Shown piece by piece: positions 24,952 through 49,009 of a stretch of DNA of 64,000 bases (its first letter is position 1; the number at the start of each line of letters is the position of its first letter). The notes beneath the pieces were generated by a model that saw nothing but the letters and a program-made list of their open reading frames with translations, ran no database searches and was not told the DNA's origin. A program made the position numbers and the translations under genes. Location: the NCBI RefSeq assembly GCF_018873765.1, contig NC_057922.1, positions 13,157,563-13,221,562 on the forward strand, given 5' to 3'. The stretch comes from Telopea speciosissima (Eukaryota; Streptophyta; Magnoliopsida; Proteales; Proteaceae).

Positions 24952-25668
24952 GAGGAGTCAACCGCAATCTTAAATCACATCATACCAAAATCATTTGAGT
25001 GTGGCACACACATAAAATGAAGATATTCAATAGATTCACATGTTATCACATGGTTAATATATTGTGGGTCCACCCGCCCCGTGTACCCCATGTGCACGAT
25101 AGAGACATGATAAGACCAAACAAGAACAGTTACATTGTTTCCCCATCTTAGGACTTTAGGATATTTTTTATGGATTTGAGACCTACCGATCAAGACCCCA
25201 CAGGGTTGGTTGCAAATGGTAAAACACTACTACTACACCACATGAAACAGAGATATTAGTGTTTGGGTTGAAACATTATATAGCTCTTACCCTTTTTTTT
25301 TGGTGAAATATAGCTCTTACTCTTTGTGCTCTAAGCCCAAAAACCTACCATTTGCTAACTAGTGTTGCCAGAGCAAATGAACCCGAACCGACCCGGTTTG
25401 ATTATATATAAAATCATGCCAAACACCCTACTAAGATCAGCCACTGGTTTGACCAATATGAATCCGACCCAAACCAGTTAATAAGTCATCAATATCTGGG
25501 GTTATTTTTTGTTGGTTTTCTAAAGAAGTCAAAACACAAAATCCTAAGAAACACAACCGGGGGACCATGAATCCAAACAGACCCTAAATAGAAAATAAAT
25601 GGAAAATGCGCATCACAAAGAACACTATCATAAATTATTCTCCTGCTCATTACCACCCATCAACAAAC
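24952..25668. other. Gene-free stretch downstream of the ERF gene
   Basis: Includes the likely 3' untranslated region of the minus-strand ERF gene next to 25668. Nothing else recognised. Confidence 0.4.
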
Positions 25669-26172
25669 TCAATCAGAAGAACAAGAAGGGGAAGTGGAAG
25701 AGATCTGTACTGAACCATAATAAATAAGCTCCTCAATCATTTCATCTATGCAATCACCATCCATTCTCTTCTGCTCCTCTTCTGATACCAATGGAGTATT
25801 CTTCTCCATTGGCTTTGGTTCTGGTCGCAAATTTATACAACATTGTTGTAATTTAGCTATCAAGCTAGCAGAAAGAACCCCGAGAATTACTTGAATTTGA
25901 TTCATATGGAAAATTAGTCCTTGCATTAGGTCCACACATCAACACTGCAGCCTCATCATAAGCTCTAGCAGCATCTTCTGCAGTCTCAAATGTCCCTAAC
26001 CAGATTCTGGTCTTCCTGTGAACACAAGAAACTTAAATTTTAGAATAGCCATGAAATGATTCTAGTCATTCTTATGTTAATGAAGGACTTACAGTAATGG
26101 GTTTCGGATTTCTGAGACCCATGAGCCCCAATGCCTCTGTCTGACTCCTCTGAATCTTTGTGATCTTGCCAT
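25669..26172 (-). CDS. ERF003: ERF003-like AP2/ERF transcription factor, frame disrupted
   Basis: Group V ethylene-response-factor family DNA-binding protein. Exon 1 (26172-26093) starts [18 protein letters not shown] and ends at donor GTAAGT; exon 2 starts at 26015 after a 77-bp intron, joining as [13 protein letters not shown]. The AP2 domain is complete (about residues 6-63). C-terminal family motifs follow: [13 protein letters not shown] and [10 protein letters not shown], ending at TGA 25671-25669. The AP2 part and C-terminal part lie in different frames: after [14 protein letters not shown] the first frame hits a stop within six codons. The change sits at or just before a four-C run (25878-25881), and the coding length is 3n+1. 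Either a sequencing or assembly indel in that run, or a real loss of the C-terminus. Expected length is about 141 residues against ~180 for Arabidopsis ERF003. Confidence 0.85.
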
Positions 26173-26716
26173 AGCTGAGAGAATTATGTTCCTCTGTTCC
26201 TCCTCTATTTTCCTCTGCTTTGAAACAGGGGAGATGTTACACACTTTAGGACTTGGGGGAAGAGGGTGGTACATGGACCCTTTTGTAGTTGAAGTGATCA
26301 GTTTCATAGTCACTGTTTAGTGTGCAAAATAATGACAAAGTTGCCTTTACTAGGGATAATTGGAAAATTCAAATAGAAATTTTAGATTTTGGGATATAAT
26401 TAGATTTCTTTATTAGGGATATGACATAAGTAAACAATAATCATATATAACTGCCCAAAATGTTTCAAGTAGATATTTGAACAAACAGGACATTAGTGTA
26501 CACAATCTATGATCTCTTCACATTTATCGGTTCCTTCCTCTCCTTCATCAAGATAACCCACTAAAGATGAGTTGAGCGGAAAGTTATGTTGATCGTAACT
26601 TTGCGAATTGGCATTCATAGGGTTTTTTTTTATTTGATTTGTAGAAATGAAAACTTACGAATGATGTATAAAAACACAATGAAACGGAAAGAAGAAATAT
26701 TCACACAACCAAGACG

Positions 26717-26751
<35 letters not shown>

Positions 26752-28599
26752 CAATAAAATGCATTCTTCGTCTATGGAGAGATGAGAATAATTTCACTAA
26801 CAGTGAAGAGAGGATTACAAACTCTTTTCGCTACGCATCTCTATATTTACTAAGAATTTTAGTAAACAGTAAGAATCCCATCACTATCAACTTAAAGGGA
26901 AAAACAAAATATATATATATACAATTTCTTGAATTACCTCACTTAAACCCTAAAAAAAAAATATTCTATTATTATTATAAACAAATCACATGTGCCCATT
27001 GCCTCTGCACATGAACTGTTTTTGATATTCCTCAGTCTCATGCACTCCATGCACGCAGGGTGTGAAAGAATCCAATTATCTGACGTAAGTATAGTGACTC
27101 TGTAGGACCCACCTGCTTGTGTTCATGTGTTGTTCTAAAAGTGGAGGTTTTGGTACATAAAGGAATCACAGGTGCAACAGCCACGTGTAAGTGGAGCAAA
27201 ACAAAGGGAACGTGGGTCAGTGGGTGGATGAAAAGCTGTTGTGAAGATGAAGACAAGTTAGGGTTGTTGAAGGTATCACGTAATAACATGCAACCCATTG
27301 ATGCTCACCTTAAATTAGGGCTCCCAACAAGGCATCAAATCTTAATTGTGTTTTGCCGACGTGTAATAAGTTGCCTTGAAAGTTAAAAAAAATTGAAACA
27401 CGTACGCGAGCACCTCCTATGTTTATCTCTCTCATTTTCTCTTGTGAAATGATATCTCTACTTCATTATTGGAGAAAAAAGAGAGAGAGGTCTTAAGGTG
27501 CTAACGTATGCCACGCAACGTAGCAATAATCTTTCTCTCTAAATTAATATAAAAAAATTTAAAACATAAATAAGATTTGTCTCGTCTATCTTTGTTTTGC
27601 ACATGTTGTTCCACCAGCATATGCAAAGAGAAGTTACTCTCTGTGTACGCATAGCTGATCCAAACTCGAAATTGCCAATAAAGTCTGACTCCCCAATCTT
27701 TCCCTATTCAGTACAATCACTATCATATCTTTCTTAGTGGCTTAATTTTTGGATATTTTTAGAAAGGATGTCTAAATGACACTTCCATGTATTTGACACT
27801 TGACAACTTCTTTGAGTGGGGAATAAAAAAATAAGGAAGAAAGAATGCTACTTGAGTGTGCACAGAGTGCGCTGTTCCTACGTCCAAAAAAAGGGATGGG
27901 CGAAATGATCTCCGCTCCTCCATGGTAAGGTAGAATTTATCAAGGGTACAATGGTTATTTCACCCACTCTTGTGTCTAGCACTGACCGTTTGCTTTCTCA
28001 GTAGCAAAAGCACAGGAACAACGTACCGCACTAGCCTAAATAGCATTCTCTTTTCCAAAAATAAATTTTAAAATAATTTAAAAGTAACATTTATTGTTTT
28101 ATCATTATCAAAAGTTGTCGGTTTTTTCCTAATTTTGAAGTACATAATACCATGATTTATAATCCACAAAAGAGGGGGGGGGAAATGGAAAGGAATTCGT
28201 GCACGGTAGATTCTAAACATCATTCATTCAATAGGGGAGTGGGGGCTTTATGGTCAATTTGAATGAACATAAATACCCACTTAACAATAGTTAATGCAGC
28301 TTCAGCCAAAAAACCTTTTGGGATTAACGACACAACAAGCTTTTGGCGACCGTTGAGAGCGCAGAACCTATCTTGTTCATTATTGGCCGTCAAGAAATGC
28401 CTACATCCTAGGGTGGGATTGAGCCCTCAACATCGTCATTAGACTATAAGAAAACCTCATAAGTCTTATATAGTCCCTTCCCCATGTTTTGAGGGAGTTC
28501 TTGACTTGTGCAAAGAGACTTTGGAGTGTTAGCAAAAACTCTAATTCTCAATACGAGTTTGGGAGCTTCGAACAACTATTTTAATCCTTCTCGAGTTGG
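26173..28599. other. Gene-free stretch with simple repeats
   Basis: Holds the upstream flank of the ERF gene, a (TA)n run at about 26720-26748 and a shorter one near 26910. No gene or complete element recognised. Confidence 0.4.
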
Positions 28600-28821
28600 G
28601 GACACCCTCTACCCTTCCATCCGGGGTCTATTCTCCTCTCTTGGAAAGGTTTTTTTTTAGGAGGGCGGGGTTTAAAGATCTCTATTTGGTGGTGTTTCCT
28701 ATGCCCTCTCACAGGGCACCGTGAGATGACATCTCTGCCCCTGGGTAGATACCTAGGTGTGCTCATCCATTGACCCAGGTGCTTGTGTAGAGACCATGTG
28801 ACCAAGTAGAGACCTCTTGCC
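28600..28821 (-). repeat. Dispersed repeat, copy A (inverted relative to 59.3 kb)
   Basis: The minus strand reads GGCAAGAGGTCTCTACTTGG, CAAGCACCTGGGTCAATGG, GTATCTACCCAGGGGCAGAG, GGTGCCCTGTGAGAGGGC and AGGAAACACCA, matching the plus strand at 59319-59550 in the same order. No coding capacity. Class unknown. Confidence 0.7.
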
Positions 28822-29335
28822 CATTTTATATTTTGAAAAAATGAAATTTTCATCAATACTACAGGACTTACCAAAAATCTCAGGCATTTGAAGTGGGAAG
28901 CCAGCCGGATTTAACTAAATGGGCCACAGATTTTTGAGCATCGTCTTTTCACCATTCCATAGATATCAAGCAGCTGTGCCAACCCAAACCATTTCTCATT
29001 TTTGTAATTTTTTTTTTTTTTTTGACTGCTCTCTCTGATGTCATTACTATGTTTCAATGCAAAAACCATATGAACCAGCTACATATTGCATCTCTTTCAC
29101 TGGGTTTTTTTTTTAAAGGGATTTATTTTCAAGTGGTGATTTCTGCCATGATAATGCTGATTCAATCATTATACCTAAGCCCCATTGAATTCAATGGCCC
29201 ATCTTAATTGTATGGCACAACATGCATTAGACTCTCAAGTCTCACCTCAATATTTTCATGCATTTAGCAAAAGATAGATGTAACAACACATTACAGATCC
29301 AACAAACACTGCCACATAGCAAATAAAAAAAAACA
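28822..29335. other. Gene-free stretch
   Basis: Only poly-T runs near 29009 and 29106 stand out. Confidence 0.4.
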
Positions 29336-29455
29336 GACAGTACCCAGAGCACTAGACTCCTGCAACTGCAGGATCTGTGGAGGGTTATAATGTACGTTGC
29401 CTTACCATTCCTATGGAGCAACCTTTACCGTGCACCAAGGCCAGCCCTCACATAG
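29336..29455 (-). mobile_element. Au-type SINE with internal deletion
   Basis: The minus strand reads GGCCTTGGTGCACGGTAAAG, GTTGCTCC, then jumps to GGTAAGGCAACGTACATTAT, AACCCTCCACAGATCC, GCAGTTGCAGGAG and AGTGCTCTGGGTAC. The middle segment with the B box is missing. Confidence 0.7.
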
Positions 29456-29839
29456 CAGATATATCACCTATTAAAAAAGGCAATTAGGTTAAGAAGATTC
29501 ACTTCTTCCTGTATGACATGACAAATAAACAGCCGTCACATATAAGAATTTCTATCACCTAATTTATGATTGAAATGAAATAGAAGTTTTTAGTTACAGT
29601 TCCCAACAGCTATTCGATTAGTAAGTAATCTGAAATGGTGGTTCAGAGTGCATTCCATAATGAGCAAATCAATGAATTCCCAAAATGTTAGTGAGAAGCA
29701 GCAAAATGTATTTACATCAACAGAAATGACCAAAAACCCTTCTAGGCGTTCAGAATCTTCAGATGTCTTGACAATTACATTAAGGGAATGTAACATCAAA
29801 GGTAAAATGTGCAGCTGATGCTATTATATTGGGCCAACA
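29456..29839 (-). other. Probable 3' untranslated region of CSN5
   Basis: Follows the CSN5 stop codon. AT-rich, no coding sequence; the poly(A) site was not located. Confidence 0.4.
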
Positions 29840-42691
<12,852 letters not shown>

Positions 42692-43230
42692 TGATGGAAG
42701 AACTAAAAAGTGTGATGAGAAAAGGTGTTTTCACTTCTTCTCACGAACTGGTGAGAAGGGATTCAAGCTTTCGAAATCGCGTCCCGCGCTAATTCCAAAA
42801 CCCTACCTCTGAGACTGAGAGGGACTTCGCTATATGTTGCTGGCTTTAAATCGTTACCTCTGCAAAACATATCAAAAGGAACTGCAGAAGGATCACTTCC
42901 CAACCCCCCTATAAAATCACAATTGTTGATCATTTCGGAAGTCATGTTATAGGGAAACCACCCCAGAATTTTTATCTCTTACAATTCGGACACCGTCCAA
43001 TTCCCATACAATCCCTCACATGGGAGCTGAAATGACCACTTACCCACTGCCTGGACACTGCAGTGCGTCACAGACACAACAAGGCAGCGAAAAGACCGCC
43101 TTACTCCTGAACCAAATCCTCACTTTATAGGGAGGAGAGAGAAACACACAATGACACAGGCATGCGAATCATACTCCTGGACTGGAGAGAGAAAGAGAGA
43201 GAGACACACAAAAGGGCACAAGTGCGGAGG
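42692..43230 (-). promoter_or_regulatory. CSN5 5' leader and promoter region
   Basis: Upstream of the CSN5 start codon on the minus strand. A short leader (TTTTTAGTTCTTCCATCA) precedes ATG. TTTTATAGGGG near 42910-42920 on the minus strand is a weak TATA candidate. A frame here (42945-42763) matches no family I know. (AG)n-rich sequence lies near 43130-43210. Confidence 0.35.
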
Positions 43231-43697
43231 CCATACTCCTGCATAGGAAAGGGTGTAGGCGTGGAAACTATGCTCTCGAACAGCACATTTACTACCATTT
43301 GAAATTCATAAATTATTGGAAGTAATAAATTTGAAATTAAATTTGCGGAAAGATCATATTTACTACATCGGAGCTGGGTTTTTTTTAGCGTAGTTGCTTT
43401 GACAAGAAAAACCATGAGGGACTAAATCAAGCCTTGAATGAAAACATTGATACACAATGCGAAAGCCATACTCCTGCATAGGAAAGGGCGTAGATGCGGA
43501 AGCTATGCTCTTGGACAACATATTTACTACCATTCGAAATTCAGAAATTATTGGAAGTAATAGATTTGAAAAAAAATTGCGGAAATAACATATTTACTAC
43601 ATCGAAGCTAGTTTTTTTTTTTTTTTTCGTAGTTGCTTTAACAACAAAAACCATGAGGAACTAAATCAAGCCTTGAACGAAAACATTGATACATGGT
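43231..43697. repeat. Tandem duplication, 235-bp unit, upstream of CSN5
   Basis: CCATACTCCTGCATAGGAAA begins copy 1 at 43231 and copy 2 at 43466. Both continue with TTTACTACCATT, TTATTGGAAGTAATA, ACATATTTACTACATCG-like words and GACTAAATCAAGCCTTGAA in the same order. They are diverged by point changes and poly-T length. A partial third piece (CATACTCCTGG) lies near 43170. Confidence 0.85.
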
Positions 43698-44725
43698 TCT
43701 TTTTTGATGAAAATGTAATCACACAAACCACACACCAATCCTAAAAGGTTAACTGGACTTTTTGATGATACACGATTCTTACTACTATTTATCTCGCGAT
43801 TTCTTTATAATCGCTGTCTCTTAACCATCGTGCGCTATGTCATCTATCAAGGTTTGCCCCTCTTTGCCTTTTGTAAATATGGTCCTTCTTCAAATTTTAT
43901 TATTTCCATGGTTGCTTTTTGTGTGTTGGTTTTTCTTTTAGTGTTGTCTGGATTCTATGGTGCTTTTTTTGCTTTCCTTTTATTTCTATTTTTTCTACTA
44001 GTGTTACTCTTTTATCTCTATTTATTTTTTCTCTTCCCTAGTTGTTCTTTTAATTTGCATATCTTTATATTTTATGGTTGCCTCTCACCATGAAGATCCT
44101 CTCTTGGAATGTTAGAGGGTTGCTCTAAATGTTCGAAAAGAACTTGAAATACTAATGTGGTTAAAACTAACATGGATGTGATACTACTTTTTGAGACTTG
44201 CATTTCTGTTTGGATGTGTCTTTATTACTGCTTCTATGAAAGCATATGATTCTGTAGCTTTTATTCCCAGTACTAGGGCACAAGGTTTTAGTGGTGGAAT
44301 GATGTGTTTTGTGAAGAAAAATATTTTTGTTATCTCTATTACCCTTGGAGGCCGCTTTGTTGTCATCAGTCTCGTTGATTCATAGTTTGGTCAAATCTAG
44401 TATGTTGTGAGTATTTATGCTCTCCATCCATTCCTGATAAAGTGTTTTTTTTTTTTTTTTAAAATCAGGGTTATCCAATTTTTGGGTTTAATTTATGTTT
44501 ATTTTGTTGTTAGACTTTAACCAAATCCTATTTAATTTTAAAAAATCGAGTGGAAGTATGTTGAACCTTAATGGCCCAGCTTCATCTTCTTTCAAAGGGG
44601 ATTATTGATGCCAACAGGATAACTAATATAACTTTGTAGGAGGATGTATTCACTTGGACAAACAAACAAAAGCCCCCAAATCTAATCCATATATAAGCGG
44701 TTGGATAGATGTATCATTATAAAAG
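43698..44725. other. Gene-free stretch
   Basis: T-rich, with a long T run near 44444-44460. 'CTCTCTTGGAATGTTAGAGG' near 44098 recalls the start of an L1 endonuclease domain (ILSWNVRG), followed by degraded sequence; too short to call. Confidence 0.35.
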
Positions 44726-45280
44726 GGTGTCAATCGGTCGGGCCTCATTGGTTTCGATCAAGCCTAATTAGTTGCCACCAATTTGATGACCGTTTTACTC
44801 ATTTAGGTAATCGGGCATCACAGGCCAGGGCATGAACACATTTCTATTTTGTTTATCGATTTTTTATCCATAATCGAGCTCAAGGTAATTGGATTAATAG
44901 GGATATAAACAAGCTAAATGACTAATTGGCCTATAAACGATCAATATCCGGACTAAATACCAAGACCAAAATTAAATACTAAATCAAATCGAATTGTCCA
45001 AATACACTTAACAAAACAAAAACTCGGACTAAGCCAGATAAAAAAACCAAGAACAGGCCCATAAAAAACCAAAACCCTAAACAAACATAGTTTCCCATAC
45101 ATTTCATTATGTATAAATGTAAACCTGAAACCAAACTGATAACAAACCATATCGAAATGAAAATTACCCAACAACAAACCAGATCAAATTTAAAAAATTC
45201 CTTAATAATTTGGATTCAAGTTGGCCTAATAACATATTAAAATCAAATCAATCAAACAAAGTCAGCTGATTGACACTACT
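44726..45280. mobile_element. Possible hAT-like non-autonomous element
   Basis: AAAGGGTGTCAATCGG at the left and the complement of CTGATTGACACTACTT at the right are short inverted ends of the AGGGTGTCAATC type seen in hAT MITEs. Target duplication not recognised. Confidence 0.4.
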
Positions 45281-45882
45281 TAATTGAAACATATTGAAAA
45301 TAAAAGATTTTTTTTTTTTTTTTTGGGTTTGGTCCAGTTTCTGGTTTCAATAGGTCCAAATCAATTTTCTACCATTCCATAAAATCCAAAGCTTAAACAA
45401 ATCAAAAAGAGTTCGATTTGAACTGGTTCAATCTATGGTTCAGATTAAAAATTGATACCTCTGCTTTTAAGGCAATGTTGTGCTATTCAGAAATGAGTAA
45501 GCCGAATGCATAGGTATTACGAGCATTCATTTTATATGTCCCGTGTTAGCCTATAATCCCTCAACTCTACTATAGTGGTAGTTTATATATTCATGTTATT
45601 TACAGAATGTTCACATAGACACGATTACACTATATGTAAAGGCAAAACGCACAATGAACACAAAAATAAGGATAAAAACAATGGGAGTTATGGTTATGTC
45701 ATATCATGACAGAGTTATTATTTGTTATTATTTTTTTAAGTATACATGTACTTCAAGCAATCATGTTGAAGTAGAACCTTATTTCAACTCGTCCAGGAAT
45801 TGGAGGCTATAAATATCATTTATTTGTCTCAATCCAAAGATTAATTCATAGCGTGAATTGAAGTACTTCTACAAAGGCGTCC
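45281..45882. other. Gene-free stretch
   Basis: T run near 45307-45324. Nothing else recognised. Confidence 0.35.
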
Positions 45883-46195
45883 AGAAAATGAGATGCATCT
45901 ATTAGGGGGAGGAACCATCCCACGATATATGCCCATGATTTTTTTCATAAGTGGACAATGTGAAACTGCTATTGCTAGGGGGACCCACACAATAAAATCT
46001 CTTCACGCACATCCTTATATATTTCAATTTGACTCTGATACCACTGTCATGGGTTTGGCACTTTAGTCCAACCACTCCAAAAGATGTATCTATTAGGGGG
46101 AGGAACCATCCTATTATATATGTTCAAGAATTTTTCAATATAAGGCGATGTGGGACTATTGGGAGGGGAGTTTGCGGTCAAATTTCAAAAAAATC
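45883..46195 (-). mobile_element. TRIM-like element A
   Basis: The unit GCATCTATTAGGGGGAGGAA CCATCC occurs on either side of a primer-binding-like site. On the minus strand CCCATGACA, the end of the upper LTR, is followed by G and TGGTATCAGAGTC (46043-46031), matching the tRNA-Met primer site. The minus-strand LTR copies contain a 'CCCACATCG' region and GGGATGGTTCCTCCCCC. Only ~150 bp separate the copies and no coding sequence is present, as in TRIM elements. LTR outer ends are approximate. Confidence 0.55.
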
Positions 46196-46271
46196 TTTAC
46201 AAGACCAATGGTCTTTATGGTTTCTATAGCACCCGATTTCTTCAAATGGGCTAAACCTTAATGCTCATTAA

Positions 46272-46612
46272 TTGATTTCAACCCTTAATACACATCAAGT
46301 GGTTACAACTCATCGATTAATTACAAACTTCAAAGCTCATCAAGTGGGTTTTGATTATCAAACTGTTATAATTGATCAATTGATTTCAACCCTTAACACT
46401 CATCAAATGGGTCTTGATTATCAAGCGGTTACAATTGATCAATTGATTTCAACTCTTAATACACATCAAGTGGGTCTTGATTATCAAACGGTTATAATTC
46501 ATCGATTGATTACAAAACTTCAAAACTCATCAAGTGAATCTTGATTAATAAGCGATTACAACTCATCAAATAATTTCGATCAATACTTAATGCACATCAA
46601 GTGAGATTTTTT
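46272..46612. repeat. Minisatellite, ~63-bp period
   Basis: Units share TTGATTTCAACYCTTAAYAC, CATCAARTGGGTCTTGATTA and TCAAACGGTTATAATTGATC-like words. TTGATTTCAA starts at 46272, 46380 and 46443, so two units are 63 bp apart and one is longer by ~45 bp. The array stays open in one forward frame (LISTLNTHQ-GLDYQ-VTIDQ repeats) until about 46544, probably because the period is a multiple of three. Confidence 0.8.
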
Positions 46613-46719
46613 TTTAATGAATTGAATTTTTTTCTCCAAGAGGGGCAAATGGTATAGCCCATTACCTTGCTAGGAAGGCCATGTCATTAGTGTGTATGAC
46701 GATTTGACATAATTCCACT

Positions 46720-47016
46720 ATTCTATTAGGAGGAGGAACCATCCCACTATAAAGGCCTATGATTTTTCCCATAAGTGGGCGATGTGGGACTATGCCCTTG
46801 TCAGAGGGACCTACACCCCATCACACCACAATATCCCCACACCCACAGCCCCACATATTACGATTTGACTCTGATACCACTGTCATGGATTTGACTCAAT
46901 CACCTCAAAATATGCATCTATTAGGGGGAAGAACCATCCCACTATATATATCCAAGATTTTTCCCTTAAATAGATGATGTGGGACTATTGAGAGGAAAGT
47001 TTGAGGCCACAACAGC
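46720..47016 (-). mobile_element. TRIM-like element B
   Basis: Same plan as element A. Copies of CTATTAGGRGGARGAACCAT lie near 46722 and 46917, with the minus-strand primer-binding-like site TGGTATCAGAGTC at 46879-46867 beside an LTR ending CCATGACA. Read on the minus strand the upper LTR runs from TGTTGTGGCC through AGTCCCACATC to ATGACA. No coding sequence. Confidence 0.6.
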
Positions 47017-47556
47017 GCACTTCAAAAAATTATTTACGAGGTGAAGGATGTGGTTACCCTACACGTAAATATTTGAATTTAAACTGCAAAATTTCAAATA
47101 TGCATATAAGGACTAGGCATACCTATTTCGAACAGAAAATGGTTGCATCAAGAAGATCATTAATGATCAATGTTTAGAATTTAAGAGTGTTCGTAAGAAG
47201 AAGAACAATACTGACATGACATCGGAATCCTTCACCAACAATGGCAAAACAACGATGAGTGAAGATGTTTACCCTATACTCCATTAGGAGTTTAAGGCAA
47301 TATCAATCCATCTTACCATTGTTCTTAGCATTTTCAACTTTATCTTTTGTATTACATAAAATCAATGAAGATGATTGCGGGATTAAAATGAATGAGTATG
47401 GAACGGTCCTATTACTCATGTTTTTCTTATGAATTATATGTAGAAGGTCTATGATTAATACCCAAATATCTTAAATATTGTTAATTTGTGCATGTATGTG
47501 TTTTTCATGGATGAATAAAGAGAAGGAAAAAATACTTGAGATATGAATGAAAGAGT
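47017..47556. other. Gene-free stretch
   Basis: Nothing recognised beyond a short region similar to that following TRIM-like element A. Confidence 0.35.
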
Positions 47557-47655
47557 TGTGAACAGCTGTTAGCTCGGTTAGTTAGAGGTTTATCAGTTGA
47601 AGTGCTTGTCCCCCAACAGGTCATGTGTTCGACTCTCCTAGTCACATTTTTTTTT
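47557..47655 (+). mobile_element. tRNA-derived SINE or decayed tRNA gene
   Basis: TTAGCTCGGTTAG (47569-47581) resembles a polymerase III A box and GTTCGACTC (47627-47635) a B box. TGTGA and TCACA can pair at the ends, and a T/A run follows. The boxes are ~58 bp apart, more than in most tRNAs, and no clean cloverleaf forms, so a SINE-like tRNA relic is more likely than a working tRNA gene. Confidence 0.45.
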
Positions 47656-48498
47656 ATTAAAAAAAACATCATTCCTTGTCCCCCCTTGGCAGTTGTAGAT
47701 TTGTTGGCTTGTCTTAGCCTTCCCTTTGTAACTGTAGTTGGCCTATGGGTCCTTAGATTAGGATAAACACAAAAAATAAAAAGAATGAAAGATCTCAATA
47801 ACAAATTTTACAATAGAGATTGTCTAGGATAAAAAATTACAATCATAATACAAAGGTAGGAAGTGGTTGGAAATAAATACAGTAGCCTACCGTGAATTCA
47901 ATTGGCCGTGCGACTTTATGTGGTTGGGTGCCTGGTTGGGCAGGTCTGCGCGGTGGGCCTGCTCGATTGGGTGTCTATGGTGCTTGATGCATTAGCTTTG
48001 AGAGTGCCTTAGCTTTGAGGGTTAAAGTCAACTCTCTTTAATTGATGTGACATTTATTTATTCAATCATCTTGACCCAAAAGCTAGCCTTAGCTTAGAGT
48101 TTTTTAAGCATGTTTGCCTTGGGAATCCAATTGATGTGGCTCTTTGAGGTGTCTAATAAGTTCGATAAAAAATAAGTATTAATTTGTGGAAATTTTAAAG
48201 CAAACCTTGCCTTGGGAAACCAACTGATGTGACCTGACCCTTGGCTTTTCTCATTTTTTCCTATAAATTGGTGAGGGCCCTCTTCCATTCTTCACTTGAG
48301 AGAAAAATATTTTGGTGCTTTGTTCATTTGGTAGCTTGGGGTGCCCAAAAATCCCTTCCTTCTCAAAAGTCTTGGGTTCAAGCCTCCTCTTTCACACCTT
48401 TCTTTCACATTGCTTTGTTCGGGTGATCGTTGGTGGCTTGGGGTTCTCCATTTTGCTCAACTCAAGTAATTGGTAAGTCATTTTCCCTTATTTATTTT
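47656..48498. other. Gene-free leader of the 48.5-kb frame
   Basis: Contains CTATAAATTGG at about 48260, a possible TATA box ~240 bp upstream of the PF04195-like frame. No gene recognised. Confidence 0.35.
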
Positions 48499-49005
48499 AT
48501 GGCTTCGGGTAGTTTTGTTTCCTTGGTCGTCGAGGTCCCCTTAGAGGATTCAAGTACCCATTCTGACCCTGAGCAGTCACGATCAGATTTGTCTGACGAG
48601 TAGAGCTTGGTGTCTTCGCTGTCTCCCGCTCTCCCTATGGCCGAGGAGGATGAGGGGGAGAATTTTACCAAGTCATGTACTACGGCTATGGCCCTTGTGG
48701 ACCCCATTCTTAAGGTTGCGGACAGGGATGTCCCCTCTTTTGTTAAGGAGGCAGACTTGGTTGGGATTAAGGACTTGTATGGTATTCCAGATTCTTTCAC
48801 AATTAGAGCGGCGAGTGATTGGGAAAGGGCATGTTTTAGGAACCGGGATGAGATGTGATTTTACTTGGATTATTTCAAAGCTAGTCTTCGCTTGCCCTTC
48901 CATGCCTTCTTCACCTTATTCTTCCGCTTCTACAAGTTAGCCCCTGCCCAATTTGCTTCGAATATGTGGCGTCTGGTAATTGCCTTTCTTCTATTATTCT
49001 CTCGT
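48499..49005 (+). pseudogene. 'Putative gypsy-type transposase' (PF04195-like) remnant
   Basis: One forward frame from ATG 48499 runs with only two stops (48601 and 48856). It reads DLYGIPDSFTIRAASDWERA, then LDYFKASLRLPFHAFFTLFF and APAQFASNMWRLVIAFLLL, the pattern of the plant PF04195 domain in gypsy-associated proteins (IP....; FRAGLRLP.HPF; P.QL.PN.WR). Function unknown. It is antisense to the adjoining minus-strand LTR and primer-binding site and is truncated at that junction. Confidence 0.6.
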
Positions 49006-49009
49006 AGGG

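Noticed and set aside
42763-42945. 60-codon minus-strand open frame between CSN5 and its upstream flank
   Set aside because: It has no family resemblance, overlaps the probable CSN5 promoter/leader, and is short enough to arise by chance.
43830-44093. 87-codon frame rich in Phe/Leu
   Set aside because: Poly-T driven, no start context or homology.
46272-46544. Open frame with repeated LISTLNTHQ units as a possible repeat protein
   Set aside because: The frame follows from a tandem array with period divisible by three; no promoter or conserved flanks.
47557-47655. Functional tRNA gene
   Set aside because: A and B boxes are too far apart and no cloverleaf forms; kept only as a tRNA-derived relic.
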